Source: CBDCEG01 sp965215775 (GTDB taxonomy: Bacteria > Pseudomonadota > Gammaproteobacteria > Cardiobacteriales > Ostreibacteriaceae). From it: a stretch of 64,000 bases of DNA. Shown in pieces: positions 1 through 8,151 of this stretch; position 1 is the stretch's first letter; every line of letters begins with the position of its first letter. The translations under genes were made by a program, and so were the position numbers. Under the pieces are notes generated by a model, which made no database searches, was not told the DNA's origin, and saw only the letters and a program-made list of their open reading frames with translations. Where the stretch lies: assembly GCA_965215775.1 (NCBI GenBank), contig CBDCEG010000020.1, positions 1-64,000 of the forward strand, given 5' to 3'.

Positions 1-1
1 A

Positions 2-1516
2 ATCGAAAATGATTATGAAATTGATTTTTTTAAAAGAGGAGAAATGGGTATTTTATTAGATAATATAGGTTTATCTGCTTATGAAAGACATTCTTTAAGT
101 CCAAATACATTTGAACAAAATCATTTAACCAAACAAAAGTTACCTATAGATGGTTTTAACGAAACTAGTACAGAAGAAAAAGCGACAAAAAAATTATGGA
201 GTTTTTTACTAAATGAAAATCCTTCAAGATTAAATTTTACAATGATTGGAAGATTGGTTGAACTAATTTTTAGAACAAATCCTAAGTTACTATTAGCTTT
301 ACAATCAACTTACTCATATCTATTTTTAGATGAGTTTCAAGATACAACTTCTACTCAATATGATTTAGTAAAAACTTGCTTTATGAATACCAATACTAAA
401 ATCACCGCTGTTGGTGATGAAAAACAAACTATTATGTCTTGGGCAGGTGCATTATCTGATATATTCAATATCTATAAAACAGATTTTTCAGCACTAGAGT
501 ATCAACTTATTAATAACTATCGCTCTTCTACTACATTGGTTAATATTCAAAATATTATTGTGAACTCTTTAATGGGTAAAGCTCAAACTGATACTGTATC
601 AATGCGAGAAGAGAATGAAGTTGAAGCTCCTTGTAGAGTTTTGGCTTATGCAAATAATACACAAGAAGCTCGTGATATAGCACAACTTATACAAAATTTA
701 ATTCATAATAAAAATGAACCAATAAACGAAATTTGTATTTTAACAAAACAACAGCCTAATATTTTTACAAAAAAGTTACGATTAGAATTAACAAATATTG
801 GTATTAAATCAAGAGTTGAAAATGAGTTTCAAGATTTATTATCAGAGCCATTTACTCATTTACTTTTCAGTATTTTAAGATTAATTTTTTCAGAAAATTC
901 TCCTCATGATTGGATTAATATCATAGACTATATTTCAACAAATCATTTAGACAATCATGAAGAATGTGAAAAGTATATCGTAGGGTTTATAAATGATTTT
1001 AAAACTAATGTTATTGATACTATAGAATATACAGAAGAGGGAATGCTTGAAGTAATTTCAATAATAAGCAGATTTTTAAATGATGATATTTTAAAATCTA
1101 TTTTTCAACAATATGCACAAGGAGACTATTTTAATGATATTAAAACTAAAATAGCAAAATATCTTATTGATTATTTAAATGAAAATAGTTCAGATTGGAT
1201 TTTAGCTATAGAAGCTTTTGAGGGAAAAGATTCTATTAAAATAATGACTATGCATAAGAGTAAAGGATTAGAATTTAATACAGTTATTTTTATGGGATTA
1301 GAAGATAATGCTCATTGGAATTATAGAAATAACCCTTCTGCTGATAATAATGGATTTTTTGTTGCTTTTTCTCGTGCAAAAGAGAGAGTTATTTTTACAG
1401 TAAGTCATCGTGACCATTATCGAGATAATGCTACAATTAAAAATCTTGCTCCTATTTTTAGTATATTCAAACAGGCAGAGGTTAAGGGGGAAAATCGGGA
1501 TAAAGTTCTTAATTAG
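2..1516 (+). CDS. UvrD/Rep-family superfamily 1 DNA helicase, 3' part (5' end outside window)
   Basis: The reading frame is open from base 2, so the ATG at 44 is internal and the gene enters from the left. The visible part holds the later SF1A helicase motifs in order: motif II LFLDEFQDT (about nt 325), motif III TAVGDEKQTIMSWAGA (about nt 400), motif IV with NNYRSS (about nt 515), motif V MTMHKSKGLEF (about nt 1245) and motif VI FVAFSRAKER (about nt 1360). These are the ATP-hydrolysis and DNA-coupling motifs of UvrD/Rep/PcrA-like 3'-5' helicases. Motif I (Walker A) must lie upstream. The C-terminus is short after motif VI, so it lacks the long tail of true UvrD. It is more like the compact UvrD-like helicases of accessory or defence regions. 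The gene runs straight into a broken YgjP-like remnant, so its native 3' end may have been altered. Confidence 0.85.
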   Translation: MENDYEIDFFKRGEMGILLDNIGLSAYERHSLSPNTFEQNHLTKQKLPIDGFNETSTEEKATKKLWSFLLNENPSRLNFTMIGRLVELIFRTNPKLLLALQSTYSYLFLDEFQDTTSTQYDLVKTCFMNTNTKITAVGDEKQTIMSWAGALSDIFNIYKTDFSALEYQLINNYRSSTTLVNIQNIIVNSLMGKAQTDTVSMREENEVEAPCRVLAYANNTQEARDIAQLIQNLIHNKNEPINEICILTKQQPNIFTKKLRLELTNIGIKSRVENEFQDLLSEPFTHLLFSILRLIFSENSPHDWINIIDYISTNHLDNHEECEKYIVGFINDFKTNVIDTIEYTEEGMLEVISIISRFLNDDILKSIFQQYAQGDYFNDIKTKIAKYLIDYLNENSSDWILAIEAFEGKDSIKIMTMHKSKGLEFNTVIFMGLEDNAHWNYRNNPSADNNGFFVAFSRAKERVIFTVSHRDHYRDNATIKNLAPIFSIFKQAEVKGENRDKVLN

Positions 1517-1713
1517 TATTTTGTAACCTCGTACGGAATCGGTACCACCTTGTAAAACTATCTTCTTCATTGATTGAGTATGTGGTTATCCACGAATTAG
1601 CTCATATTGTGCATCAAAACCACTCTAAAGAGTTTTGGAAGCTAATTCATAAATATCTTACTGATTATAAAGTTAAAGAAGATAAAATAAGAGTCTTTGA
1701 AAGACTAGTTTAA
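1513..1713 (+). pseudogene. C-terminal remnant of a YgjP-like (DUF45) zinc metallopeptidase
   Basis: The frame ending at the TAA at 1711-1713 encodes about 66 residues, including VIHELAHIVHQNHSKEFW and then KYLTDY. That is the HExxH zinc motif plus the downstream NHSKxFW signature of YgjP/SprT-like M48-type hydrolases. The N-terminal two thirds of the family are missing: going upstream the frame meets a TAA at 1510-1512, and no credible start is present. The remnant lies directly after the helicase stop, which suggests a deletion that fused the two neighbourhoods. The first codons, around 1525-1550, are GC-richer (CTC, CGG, CGG, TAC, CAC) than anything nearby. It is probably not expressed as a functional enzyme. 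Confidence 0.65.
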
Positions 1714-1740
1714 AAAAATAATCATCAAACTAGCTCAATA

Positions 1741-2584
1741 TTATAAAGAAACTCCTGCTTCCTTAAAAGTTTTACAGCTTGAAATATTTCCATTCATTCC
1801 TCGTTTTAGCCAATAAACTCTTTGAGCTGAAGTTCCATGGGTAAATAAATCTGGGCGATGGTTTCCAATTAGTTTGTCATCGCCAACAGAAGCTGCTGCT
1901 TGTAAGCCTTCTTGAATATCTCCAGCTTCTAGCATACCTCTTTTATTTACTTCTTTTGCCCAAACACCTGAAAAACAATCAGCTTGTAACTCTAGTAAAA
2001 CTGATAATTTATTACCATCTGTTTTACTTAATCTTTGACGCATATTATTTACTTTTTGAAGAGTTCCTATTGTATTTGAAATATGGTGTCCAACTTCGTG
2101 TGCGATAACATAAGCAAACGCAAAATCACCTGGAGCGCCTAATCTTTTTAATTCTTTTAAAAATGCCAAATCTAAATATAATTTCTGATCAGCAGAACAA
2201 TAAAAAGGTCCAGATTGCGTGGAAGCATAACCACAAGCGGATTGGATAGAGCCTGAAAATAAAACAAGCTTAGGCTGTTGATATTTCATTCCTGCATTTG
2301 CAAACATTTGCCCCCAAGTTTTTTCCAAATCTTTTAAAATCACACTTGCCAAATCAGCTGCTTCATTTTCTGCGGCTGTTGGTTTTCTTGATTGTGAAGA
2401 TTGAGTCATAGCTTGCCCTGCTTGTTCTTGCATAGCATTAAAAAATATTTGCGGATCTTTTGCAATAAACGCCATAACTGCAGCAATTATCAAACCACCA
2501 CCTATTCCAACGCCTAATTTTTTACCGCCTACTTTTCTACGATCTTCTACATTTTTACTTCTTCTCTCTATTTCTCCAACGCAT
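1741..2584 (-). pseudogene. ypfJ: YpfJ-family neutral zinc metallopeptidase, frameshifted near its start
   Basis: The main frame (2493 to 1741) contains the zinc motif HEVGHHISN and the downstream second-metal region ELQADCFSGVWA typical of the YpfJ/zinc_peptidase family, with a transmembrane segment at its N-terminus. Family members begin MRWxxRRxSxNVEDRR. Here an ATG at 2584 starts MRWRNRE, preceded by a GAGAG ribosome-binding sequence. The continuation RSKNVEDRRKVGGKKLGVG lies one frame away, and the shift falls in the AG-rich run at about 2557-2570. As written, the ATG frame stops after nine codons. A TTG at 2493 could begin a shortened membrane-anchored protein lacking the conserved N-terminal motif. 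This is either a true frameshift or a one-base sequencing error; the rest of the protein is intact. Confidence 0.75.
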
Positions 2585-2614
2585 TTAAATTCTCTCAGTA
2601 TTAATTGTATAAAA

Positions 2615-2699
2615 TGGTGCGACTGGGGAGAGTCGAACTCCCACGCCCTAAGGCACTACCCCCTCAAGGTAGCGCGTCTACCAATTCCGCCACAGTCGC
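2615..2699 (-). tRNA. tRNA-Leu (anticodon GAG)
   Basis: On the minus strand the sequence begins GCGACTG at 2699 and ends CAGTCGC, then A, then an encoded CCA (2617-2615), so the acceptor stem pairs fully. The anticodon arm reads CTACC-TTGAGGG-GGTAG, giving anticodon GAG, which decodes CUC and CUU. A variable arm (TGCCTTAGGGCG) longer than in class I tRNAs and a T arm containing GTTCGAC are visible, as expected for a class II leucine tRNA. Confidence 0.95.
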
Positions 2700-2880
2700 T
2701 AATTTGTTATAAGTTATAATTGTATCACTCAACAATAATAATGTGAAAATAATATAATGTTTATAGTTTTGATTAAAGTTTTAAGTTTAAAAAAACGAAT
2801 TTAAATTCAATATAGATTTAATATAATAAAAATATTATATATAATAATAAAATAATTTAACAATCAAATAAATCACAAAT

Positions 2881-3201
2881 ATGAAAATCTCAGAAATTTT
2901 AGAAGAACGAATTGGATTATACCTCACTGTAAGCGACAAATCTCATATAACTTATGACCGAATATCTGTTTACCTAAGTTTTACCAATAATGACATTGAA
3001 AGCGAAGAAGAAGTTATAAAACATAGAAAATACTTTTCAGAACAAGAAGCTACAATAGGCAAAATAATTGAAGTTGGTGATGATTTTGTTGAAATTGAGC
3101 TTTTTGAAATCAAAGGAAGCCTCAAAAAAAATCTAAAACCACACCTTATCAAATCAGTAGTTTTTAGCTTAAATGAAGTTACAATAATTAATTTGAGCTA
3201 G
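2881..3201 (+). CDS. hypothetical protein, 106 residues
   Basis: I do not recognise this protein. It is acidic and soluble-looking, with no signal peptide or membrane segment. The sequence alternates strand-forming stretches (GLYLTVSDKS, RISVYLSFT, KIIEVGDDFVEIELFEIK), which suggests a small beta-rich fold. The upstream 180 bases are extremely AT-rich and show no clear ribosome-binding site before the ATG, so the start is uncertain. It stands alone between the tRNA-Leu gene and a convergent DUF1415 gene. Codon use resembles its neighbours, which supports a real gene. Confidence 0.55.
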   Translation: MKISEILEERIGLYLTVSDKSHITYDRISVYLSFTNNDIESEEEVIKHRKYFSEQEATIGKIIEVGDDFVEIELFEIKGSLKKNLKPHLIKSVVFSLNEVTIINLS

Positions 3202-3248
3202 CACTTAAATTAATTAAGTGATTGTTTTAGATATTTAATTTAAATATA

Positions 3249-3770
3249 TTACTTTAAAAGCTTTTTAATCTGATCAACTCCCATAGAGTTACATAGCTCT
3301 ATGTTTCTTTGTGGGATTTTCTCAATATCCTTATAAATTGCACGGACTTTTTCAATACTGCTTTCACGGATTATATGTAAAACTGGATAAGGCGATTTAT
3401 TAGTATAGTTTGAGGGTTCATTTGCATCAACACCCTCAAAAACATAATCTGGGTGGAAATGTGCTAATTGATAAACCCCCTCATAGCCCTCTGAGGTCAA
3501 AAAATCTTCTGCAAGATAAATGAATTCAACAAAATCATCAAATCTTTCTAAATTAGGAATAATTAAAAGACTTGTTTCTATATCCAAATCTGCATCTAAG
3601 CTTATAAAAATATCATAAAGTTTTATTAGTATTTTCTCAAACTCAGTTGATAATTCTGTATGGTAAGATATTGTATTATTTACAAGTTCTTTTCTTGCAA
3701 AAGGACAAATATTTAATCCTACAATAAATTTTTCTAACCAAAGTTTTGTTTGTTCTTCATATTTATTCAT
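3249..3770 (-). CDS. DUF1415 family protein
   Basis: A 173-residue protein matching the DUF1415 family, seen mostly in Gammaproteobacteria. Recognisable features are the N-terminal WLEKFIVGLNICPFA segment, the central QLAHFHPDYVFEG block and a following region with SPYPVLHIIRESS. The conserved Cys (NICPFA) and His (HFHP) residues could form a metal or catalytic site, but no biochemical role is known to me. Length is typical of the family. The gene is convergent with the hypothetical gene on its left and divergent from the amino-acid ABC genes on its right. Confidence 0.85.
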   Translation of the reverse strand: MNKYEEQTKLWLEKFIVGLNICPFARKELVNNTISYHTELSTEFEKILIKLYDIFISLDADLDIETSLLIIPNLERFDDFVEFIYLAEDFLTSEGYEGVYQLAHFHPDYVFEGVDANEPSNYTNKSPYPVLHIIRESSIEKVRAIYKDIEKIPQRNIELCNSMGVDQIKKLLK

Positions 3771-3922
3771 AATTATTCATAGTTATTTAATAGTCAAAAA
3801 AAGAATTAATATTACCTATTTTAGAATATTAAACTAGAACTTAATAGCCTAATAATTATCTTTTGATTTAGTTATATTTGCTATACAATTAACTTATAGC
3901 AATTAAAAACATACAGGAATAT

Positions 3923-4664
3923 ATGATTAAACCGATGATATCTATGACTGATATTGAAAAATATTATGACACATTTCATGTCTTGAAAAATATTAACTTT
4001 TCAGTGAGTGAGGGAGAAATTGTTTGTAATATGTGGTCCTAGTGGAAGCGGCAAATCTACGCTCATCCGTTGCATAAATAGACTTGAAGAAATAGATAGT
4101 GGAGACATTATTATAAATGGGCTGGATATATATCTTAACAAGAAAAACTTAAAAACTATTAGAGCTGAGGTTGGAATGGTATTTCAGCACTTTAATCTTT
4201 TCCCTCATTTAACTGTTCTAGAAAATATCACTATTGCTCAAAAACTTGTCAAAAACATTTCAAAAAAAGAAGCTGAGCAAACAGCACAAAAGCTATTAGA
4301 AAAAGTTAAATTGTCTGAAAAGAAGCACTCTTATCCTGCTGATTTAAGTGGTGGGCAAAAACAGAGAGTTGCAATTGCAAGGTCTCTTGCGATGAAACCT
4401 AGAGTTTTACTATTTGATGAACCAACTTCAGCTCTTGACCCTGAAACAATTGGCGATGTTCTTAGCGTTATAAAAGATTTAGCTAAGGAAAACTACACAA
4501 TTGTTTGTGTAACTCACGAAATGGGTTTTGCTAAAGAGGTTGGAGATAGAATTGTATTTATGGATGAAGGTGAAATTGTAGAGGAAAGCTCTCCAGAAGA
4601 GTTTTTCACTAACCCTAAAAGCCCTCGTGCTAAAACATTTTTAAAAGAAATTTTAACACACTAA
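3923..4664 (+). pseudogene. polar amino-acid ABC transporter ATPase (GlnQ/HisP type), frameshifted
   Basis: The ATPase would energise uptake with the binding protein and permease that follow. The natural start is ATG 3923 with an AGGAAT ribosome-binding site. It gives MIKPMISMTDIEKYYDTF and then [12 protein letters not shown], the standard N-terminus. That frame stops at a TAG (about 4037) because one extra T lies in the TTT run at about 4026-4028. In the next frame the protein continues with Walker [12 protein letters not shown]-loop [10 protein letters not shown], signature [14 protein letters not shown], Walker [14 protein letters not shown] and switch His VTHEMGFA. Everything after the shift is intact, and the length (about 247 residues when repaired) is normal. 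A GTG at 4008 could start the downstream frame, but the product would lack the A-loop region. Either the gene is inactive or the base is a homopolymer error. Confidence 0.8.
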
Positions 4665-4724
4665 TTTTTACAAGCTGACAATAATAAAATCAGCTATTTA
4701 TTAACTTTAAAAAGGAGAGAAAAT

Positions 4725-5540
4725 ATGAAAAAAATTATTTTATCATTTATGTTACTCATTGTAGCAAATATTAATGCAGCGGATTTAGACCTATGGAAAA
4801 ATTCAACACTAAATAAAATCATAGAAAGAGGAGAACTAAGGGTAGCACTTGATCCAGGGTATCAGCCTTTTGAAATGACTGATAAAAAAGGTAAGCTCAT
4901 TGGATATGATATTGATATGGCTAAAAAGATGGCAAAAGAAATGGGAGTTAAGTTAAAAATTATTCCAACAGCATGGGACGGTATAATTGGAGGATTATTA
5001 ACTGAAAAATACGATATTATTATGGGTGGAATGACCATTACTCAAAAAAGAAATTTAAAAGTTAATTTTGCCAACTCAGATATAACTATTGGGCAAACAG
5101 TTATGATTAGAAAAGAGCTAGCAGATACAATTAAAAATGCCAAACAATTAGATAATGAAAAATACACAATCTCTACCAAATCTGGAACAACTGGAGAAAT
5201 TGCTGCTAAGAAATTCTTTAAAAAAGCAAAATTAATAACATTTGACTCAGCTGCCTCAGCAGGAGCAGAAGTTTTATCTGGAAAAGCAGATGCTATGATT
5301 TATGACCAACCAGTTATTGGTATATTTGTAGGAAGCCAAGGCAAAGGAAAGTTAATTCATTTAGACACACCACTTACTTATGAGCCATTGGCTTGGGCTA
5401 TTAGAAAAGGAGATCCTGATTTTCTTAATTGGTTGAATAACTTTTTAAGACAAATAAAAGGCGATAAAGTTGAAAACTTCTATGATAAAACTTATAACAA
5501 ATGGTTTGTAAAAACAGATTGGTTAAAAAGACTTAAATAA
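4725..5540 (+). CDS. polar amino-acid ABC transporter substrate-binding protein
   Basis: A 271-residue family 3 extracellular solute-binding protein (SBP_bac_3). The start has a strong AGGAGAG ribosome-binding site. A signal peptide (MKKIILSFMLLIVANINA) is followed by mature ADLDLWK. The domain opens with GELRVALDPGYQPFE, then GYDIDMAKKMA, the central DIIMGGMTITQKR and the hinge/lobe region YTISTKSGTTGE, all typical of glutamine, histidine or general L-amino-acid binders. It would capture the substrate in the periplasm and deliver it to the permease encoded 3 bases downstream. The specific amino acid cannot be deduced by eye. Confidence 0.92.
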   Translation: MKKIILSFMLLIVANINAADLDLWKNSTLNKIIERGELRVALDPGYQPFEMTDKKGKLIGYDIDMAKKMAKEMGVKLKIIPTAWDGIIGGLLTEKYDIIMGGMTITQKRNLKVNFANSDITIGQTVMIRKELADTIKNAKQLDNEKYTISTKSGTTGEIAAKKFFKKAKLITFDSAASAGAEVLSGKADAMIYDQPVIGIFVGSQGKGKLIHLDTPLTYEPLAWAIRKGDPDFLNWLNNFLRQIKGDKVENFYDKTYNKWFVKTDWLKRLK

Positions 5541-5543
5541 TTT

Positions 5544-6515
5544 ATGGCTAAGAAAAAACAATCAATCTTAAAAAATAAAAAGGTAGGGCATATTATTGCC
5601 TTACTTTTTTATGTGTGTTTGGGTTATCTTTTATATATTTCGGCAGCAAATATAAATTATATTTGGAAATGGAATAGTGTGCCTAAGTATTTTGTATATG
5701 AAGAAGTAACAGAAATTGAAGCAGCTACTGATGGAGTATTAACATTAAAAGATGATGTTTACTATATAAAAAATAGTGATAATGAAACTACTAAAATAGA
5801 AGATTTAACAAGTAGTTTTAAGTTTGATTATAAAGTCGGTGAAGAAGTTTATAGCGGTGATATTATTGCTACAAACAAAGAAACAAAAGCTGGTCCAATA
5901 TTAAAAGGTCTTTATGTAACACTGAAAATATCTTTTTTTGCAGCCCTTGTAACGATTTTTATGGCTATTATTATGTCTATGATGAAGCTTTCATCATTTG
6001 TATTTTTACGAGATATTGCAACAGTTTATATAACTATTATTAGAGGCACACCACTGCTTGTGCAAATATTTTTATTTTATTTTATTGTAGCAAGGATATT
6101 TGATCTTGATAGATTTGTTGCTGGGTTTTTATCTTTAGGTATCTTTTATGGTGCTTATATGGCAGAAGTTCTAAGAGGGGCAATTCAATCAATAGACAAA
6201 GGACAAATGGAAGCCTCTAAATCACTTGGTATTTCACACTTTCAAGCAATGCGTCATATCGTATTACCTCAAGCTATAAAAAGAGCATTACCAACGCTAA
6301 TAGGCGAAGTTATATCTATAGTTAAAGACTCTTCTTTAGTTTCTATTATTGCAATCACAGATTTAACCAAAGCTGGTAGAGAAATTGTTTCAAATACATT
6401 TGCACCATTTGAAACTTGGATAGTAATTGCGTTAGTTTACTTATTTTTGACCTCTACACTATCTTATATTGGACATAGAATTGAGAAAAAACTAGAATCT
6501 CAAGGTGGAATGTAA
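5544..6515 (+). CDS. polar amino-acid ABC transporter permease with a long periplasmic insert
   Basis: A 323-residue inner-membrane permease of the HisM/GlnP family. Most members are 210-240 residues. This one has an N-terminal membrane segment (about residues 17-35), then about 85 extra residues (about 45-125, starting WKWNSVPKYF), then the usual transmembrane core. The core contains TIIRGTPLLVQIFLFYF and the ATPase-coupling EAA loop EASKSLGISHFQAMRHIVLPQA. No second permease is encoded, so it probably acts as a homodimer. It follows the binding-protein gene by 3 bases, consistent with one transcript. The insert includes the repetitive strand-rich stretch ATDGVLTLKDDVYYI, which could form a small beta domain contacting the binding protein. 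Confidence 0.9.
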   Translation: MAKKKQSILKNKKVGHIIALLFYVCLGYLLYISAANINYIWKWNSVPKYFVYEEVTEIEAATDGVLTLKDDVYYIKNSDNETTKIEDLTSSFKFDYKVGEEVYSGDIIATNKETKAGPILKGLYVTLKISFFAALVTIFMAIIMSMMKLSSFVFLRDIATVYITIIRGTPLLVQIFLFYFIVARIFDLDRFVAGFLSLGIFYGAYMAEVLRGAIQSIDKGQMEASKSLGISHFQAMRHIVLPQAIKRALPTLIGEVISIVKDSSLVSIIAITDLTKAGREIVSNTFAPFETWIVIALVYLFLTSTLSYIGHRIEKKLESQGGM

Positions 6516-6596
6516 CTTTAAAACTTATTTCTGAAATTAGTTTCTAAAATTTATTAAAGTTATATTTTCATTATATGAGCGGTAAAATTTAGTTAA

Positions 6597-6977
6597 CTAA
6601 GTTATCTCATCTAACTCCATTTGGATTGCTTTTGTTGAAATAACTATTTCCCAAAGTGAAACAAATAAGGAAATTGTTAGTAAAAAAACACTTATAACAA
6701 ATAACCATTTCGCAACAACTACAAGCTCAATAAATATAAAAAACATAGTCATAGAGCAAAGTAGGAAACTAATAACTGCAAAAATCTGCATCCAACGAAT
6801 TAAGTCAATTCTTAAACTTAAGTTATTTATTTGTTTATGTAAATTTACTTTTTTGCACTGAGTTTGCTTATTATGAAGCTGTCTAATTAGTTGTGCTATT
6901 GCCAGAAACCTATTTGTATAAGCCAAAAACAATAATGAAATCGCTGGGAAAAGTAGTGCTGGTGTTGTTAGTTGCAT
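6597..6977 (-). CDS. DUF2721 family membrane protein
   Basis: A 126-residue protein with an N-terminal hydrophobic stretch (TTPALLFPAISLLFLAYTNR), a basic cytoplasmic segment (about residues 30-55), and two further hydrophobic helices (about 60-85 and 88-110). This arrangement and the PAISLL...NRFL..A.LIR pattern match DUF2721, a small membrane protein family of unknown function. It ends just after the amino-acid transporter operon, convergent with it. Its upstream side borders the first IS30 element. Confidence 0.75.
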   Translation of the reverse strand: MQLTTPALLFPAISLLFLAYTNRFLAIAQLIRQLHNKQTQCKKVNLHKQINNLSLRIDLIRWMQIFAVISFLLCSMTMFFIFIELVVVAKWLFVISVFLLTISLFVSLWEIVISTKAIQMELDEIT

Positions 6978-7046
6978 TTTTATATAAGTTATGGTTTGTT
7001 TTGAGGGTTTTATTTAAAATCTAAAATTATCTATCAATACTTATTA

Positions 7047-8114
7047 CCTGGTTTCTAAACCGAAGTGCAACTAAATTTTATTTTTAGGTTTTAATTTGGA
7101 ACTAGTTATTTTTATTTTTATTAACTAAGATAATAACATTATGAAAAAATACACACAATTAACCAGAACTGATATGACAAAAATTGAAACATTGCTTGAG
7201 GAGAATTATAATCCTTGTGAAATAGCGATAAAACTAGGCAAAAATAAGACTACAATATACCGCTGCATAAAAAATAATAAAAACGCAGAAACCTTTGTTG
7301 GTGAAGAGGCATGGGAGAAAGTTTCCAAGAGGAAATCTATTGCAAATAAGCATGTTAGGATATTACCTGATAGTATTTTAGAGAAATATATTTTGATAAA
7401 AATAGAGCAACATTGGTCGCCAGAACAAATTTCTGGAAAGTGGCGAGAGGAGGCGCAAGAATCGATTTGCCACGAGACTATTTATCAATTTGTTTATAAG
7501 TATCACCCAAAATTAGTTAAGATGTATTTCAGAAGAAAAGGTAAGAAATATCAACATAATAGAAAGGAAAAATATCAAATAAAAGATCGTAGAATGATTG
7601 ATGAAAGACCGCAAAATATTGAGCTTAGAAAAGAAGTTGGACACTGGGAAGGAGACACAATTGTCGGTAAAAATCACCAAGGCGCGATAGTTACAAATGT
7701 TGAAAGAAAAAGTGGTAAATTAATTGCTTCCAAAGTGAAAAAATCAACTGCAAAAGCTATTTTAGAAGCTACAGTTAAAGATTTCAAAGACTTACCAAAT
7801 GAGTTACGAATAAGCATGACATACGATAATGGCAAAGAGTTTTCTTTACACCAAGAGATTGAAAAACAAGTGAAAATGAATGTTTATTTTGCACACGCTT
7901 ACTCACCTTGGGAAAGAGGAACTAATGAAAATACCAACGGTTTGCTCCGAGAATTTATTCCCAAAGGCACTGATTTTAATAATGTTTCTGATGAAGAACT
8001 TGCTTATTTTGTGGAACTTATTAATAATAGACCACGAAAACGACTAGGATTTAAAACCCCAAATGAAGTCTTTCAAGCTGAACTTGAAAAGTTGCACTTG
8101 TAGGTAGAATCTAG
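7047..8114 (+). mobile_element. IS30-family insertion sequence, copy 1 (1068 bp)
   Basis: The left end CTGGTTTCTAAACCG... and the reverse complement of the right end CTAGATTCTACCTAC... both run into AAGTGCAACT, giving imperfect inverted repeats of about 25 bp. The boundaries were fixed by comparison with copy 2 at 32903-33970, which has exactly the same length and near-identical sequence. CTTATTA lies on both sides (7040-7046 and 8115-8121), a 7-bp direct repeat that looks like a target duplication. The element holds one intact transposase gene and sits in an intergenic space. Confidence 0.92.
7141..8103 (+). CDS. IS30-family transposase
   Basis: A 320-residue DDE transposase. The N-terminal region (about residues 1-50) is a helix-turn-helix (CEIAIKLGKNKTTIYRCIK). 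The catalytic core shows the first Asp in HWEGDTIVGKNHQGAIVT, the second in MTYDNGKEF, and the Glu in WERGTNENTNGLLREF, the IS30 hallmark. It differs from the product of copy 2 by a single residue (Glu here, Asp there, in SDEELAYF), so both copies are recent and probably active. Confidence 0.96.
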   Translation: MKKYTQLTRTDMTKIETLLEENYNPCEIAIKLGKNKTTIYRCIKNNKNAETFVGEEAWEKVSKRKSIANKHVRILPDSILEKYILIKIEQHWSPEQISGKWREEAQESICHETIYQFVYKYHPKLVKMYFRRKGKKYQHNRKEKYQIKDRRMIDERPQNIELRKEVGHWEGDTIVGKNHQGAIVTNVERKSGKLIASKVKKSTAKAILEATVKDFKDLPNELRISMTYDNGKEFSLHQEIEKQVKMNVYFAHAYSPWERGTNENTNGLLREFIPKGTDFNNVSDEELAYFVELINNRPRKRLGFKTPNEVFQAELEKLHL

Positions 8115-8151
8115 CTTATTAATAGATAATTTTAGTCAACCCTATCCAATC

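Noticed and set aside
1582..1596. GTGGTTATCCACGAA looks like a DnaA box (TTATCCACA type)
   Set aside because: It is a single near-match inside the coding remnant of a YgjP gene, with no clustered boxes or AT-rich unwinding region, so no origin is called.
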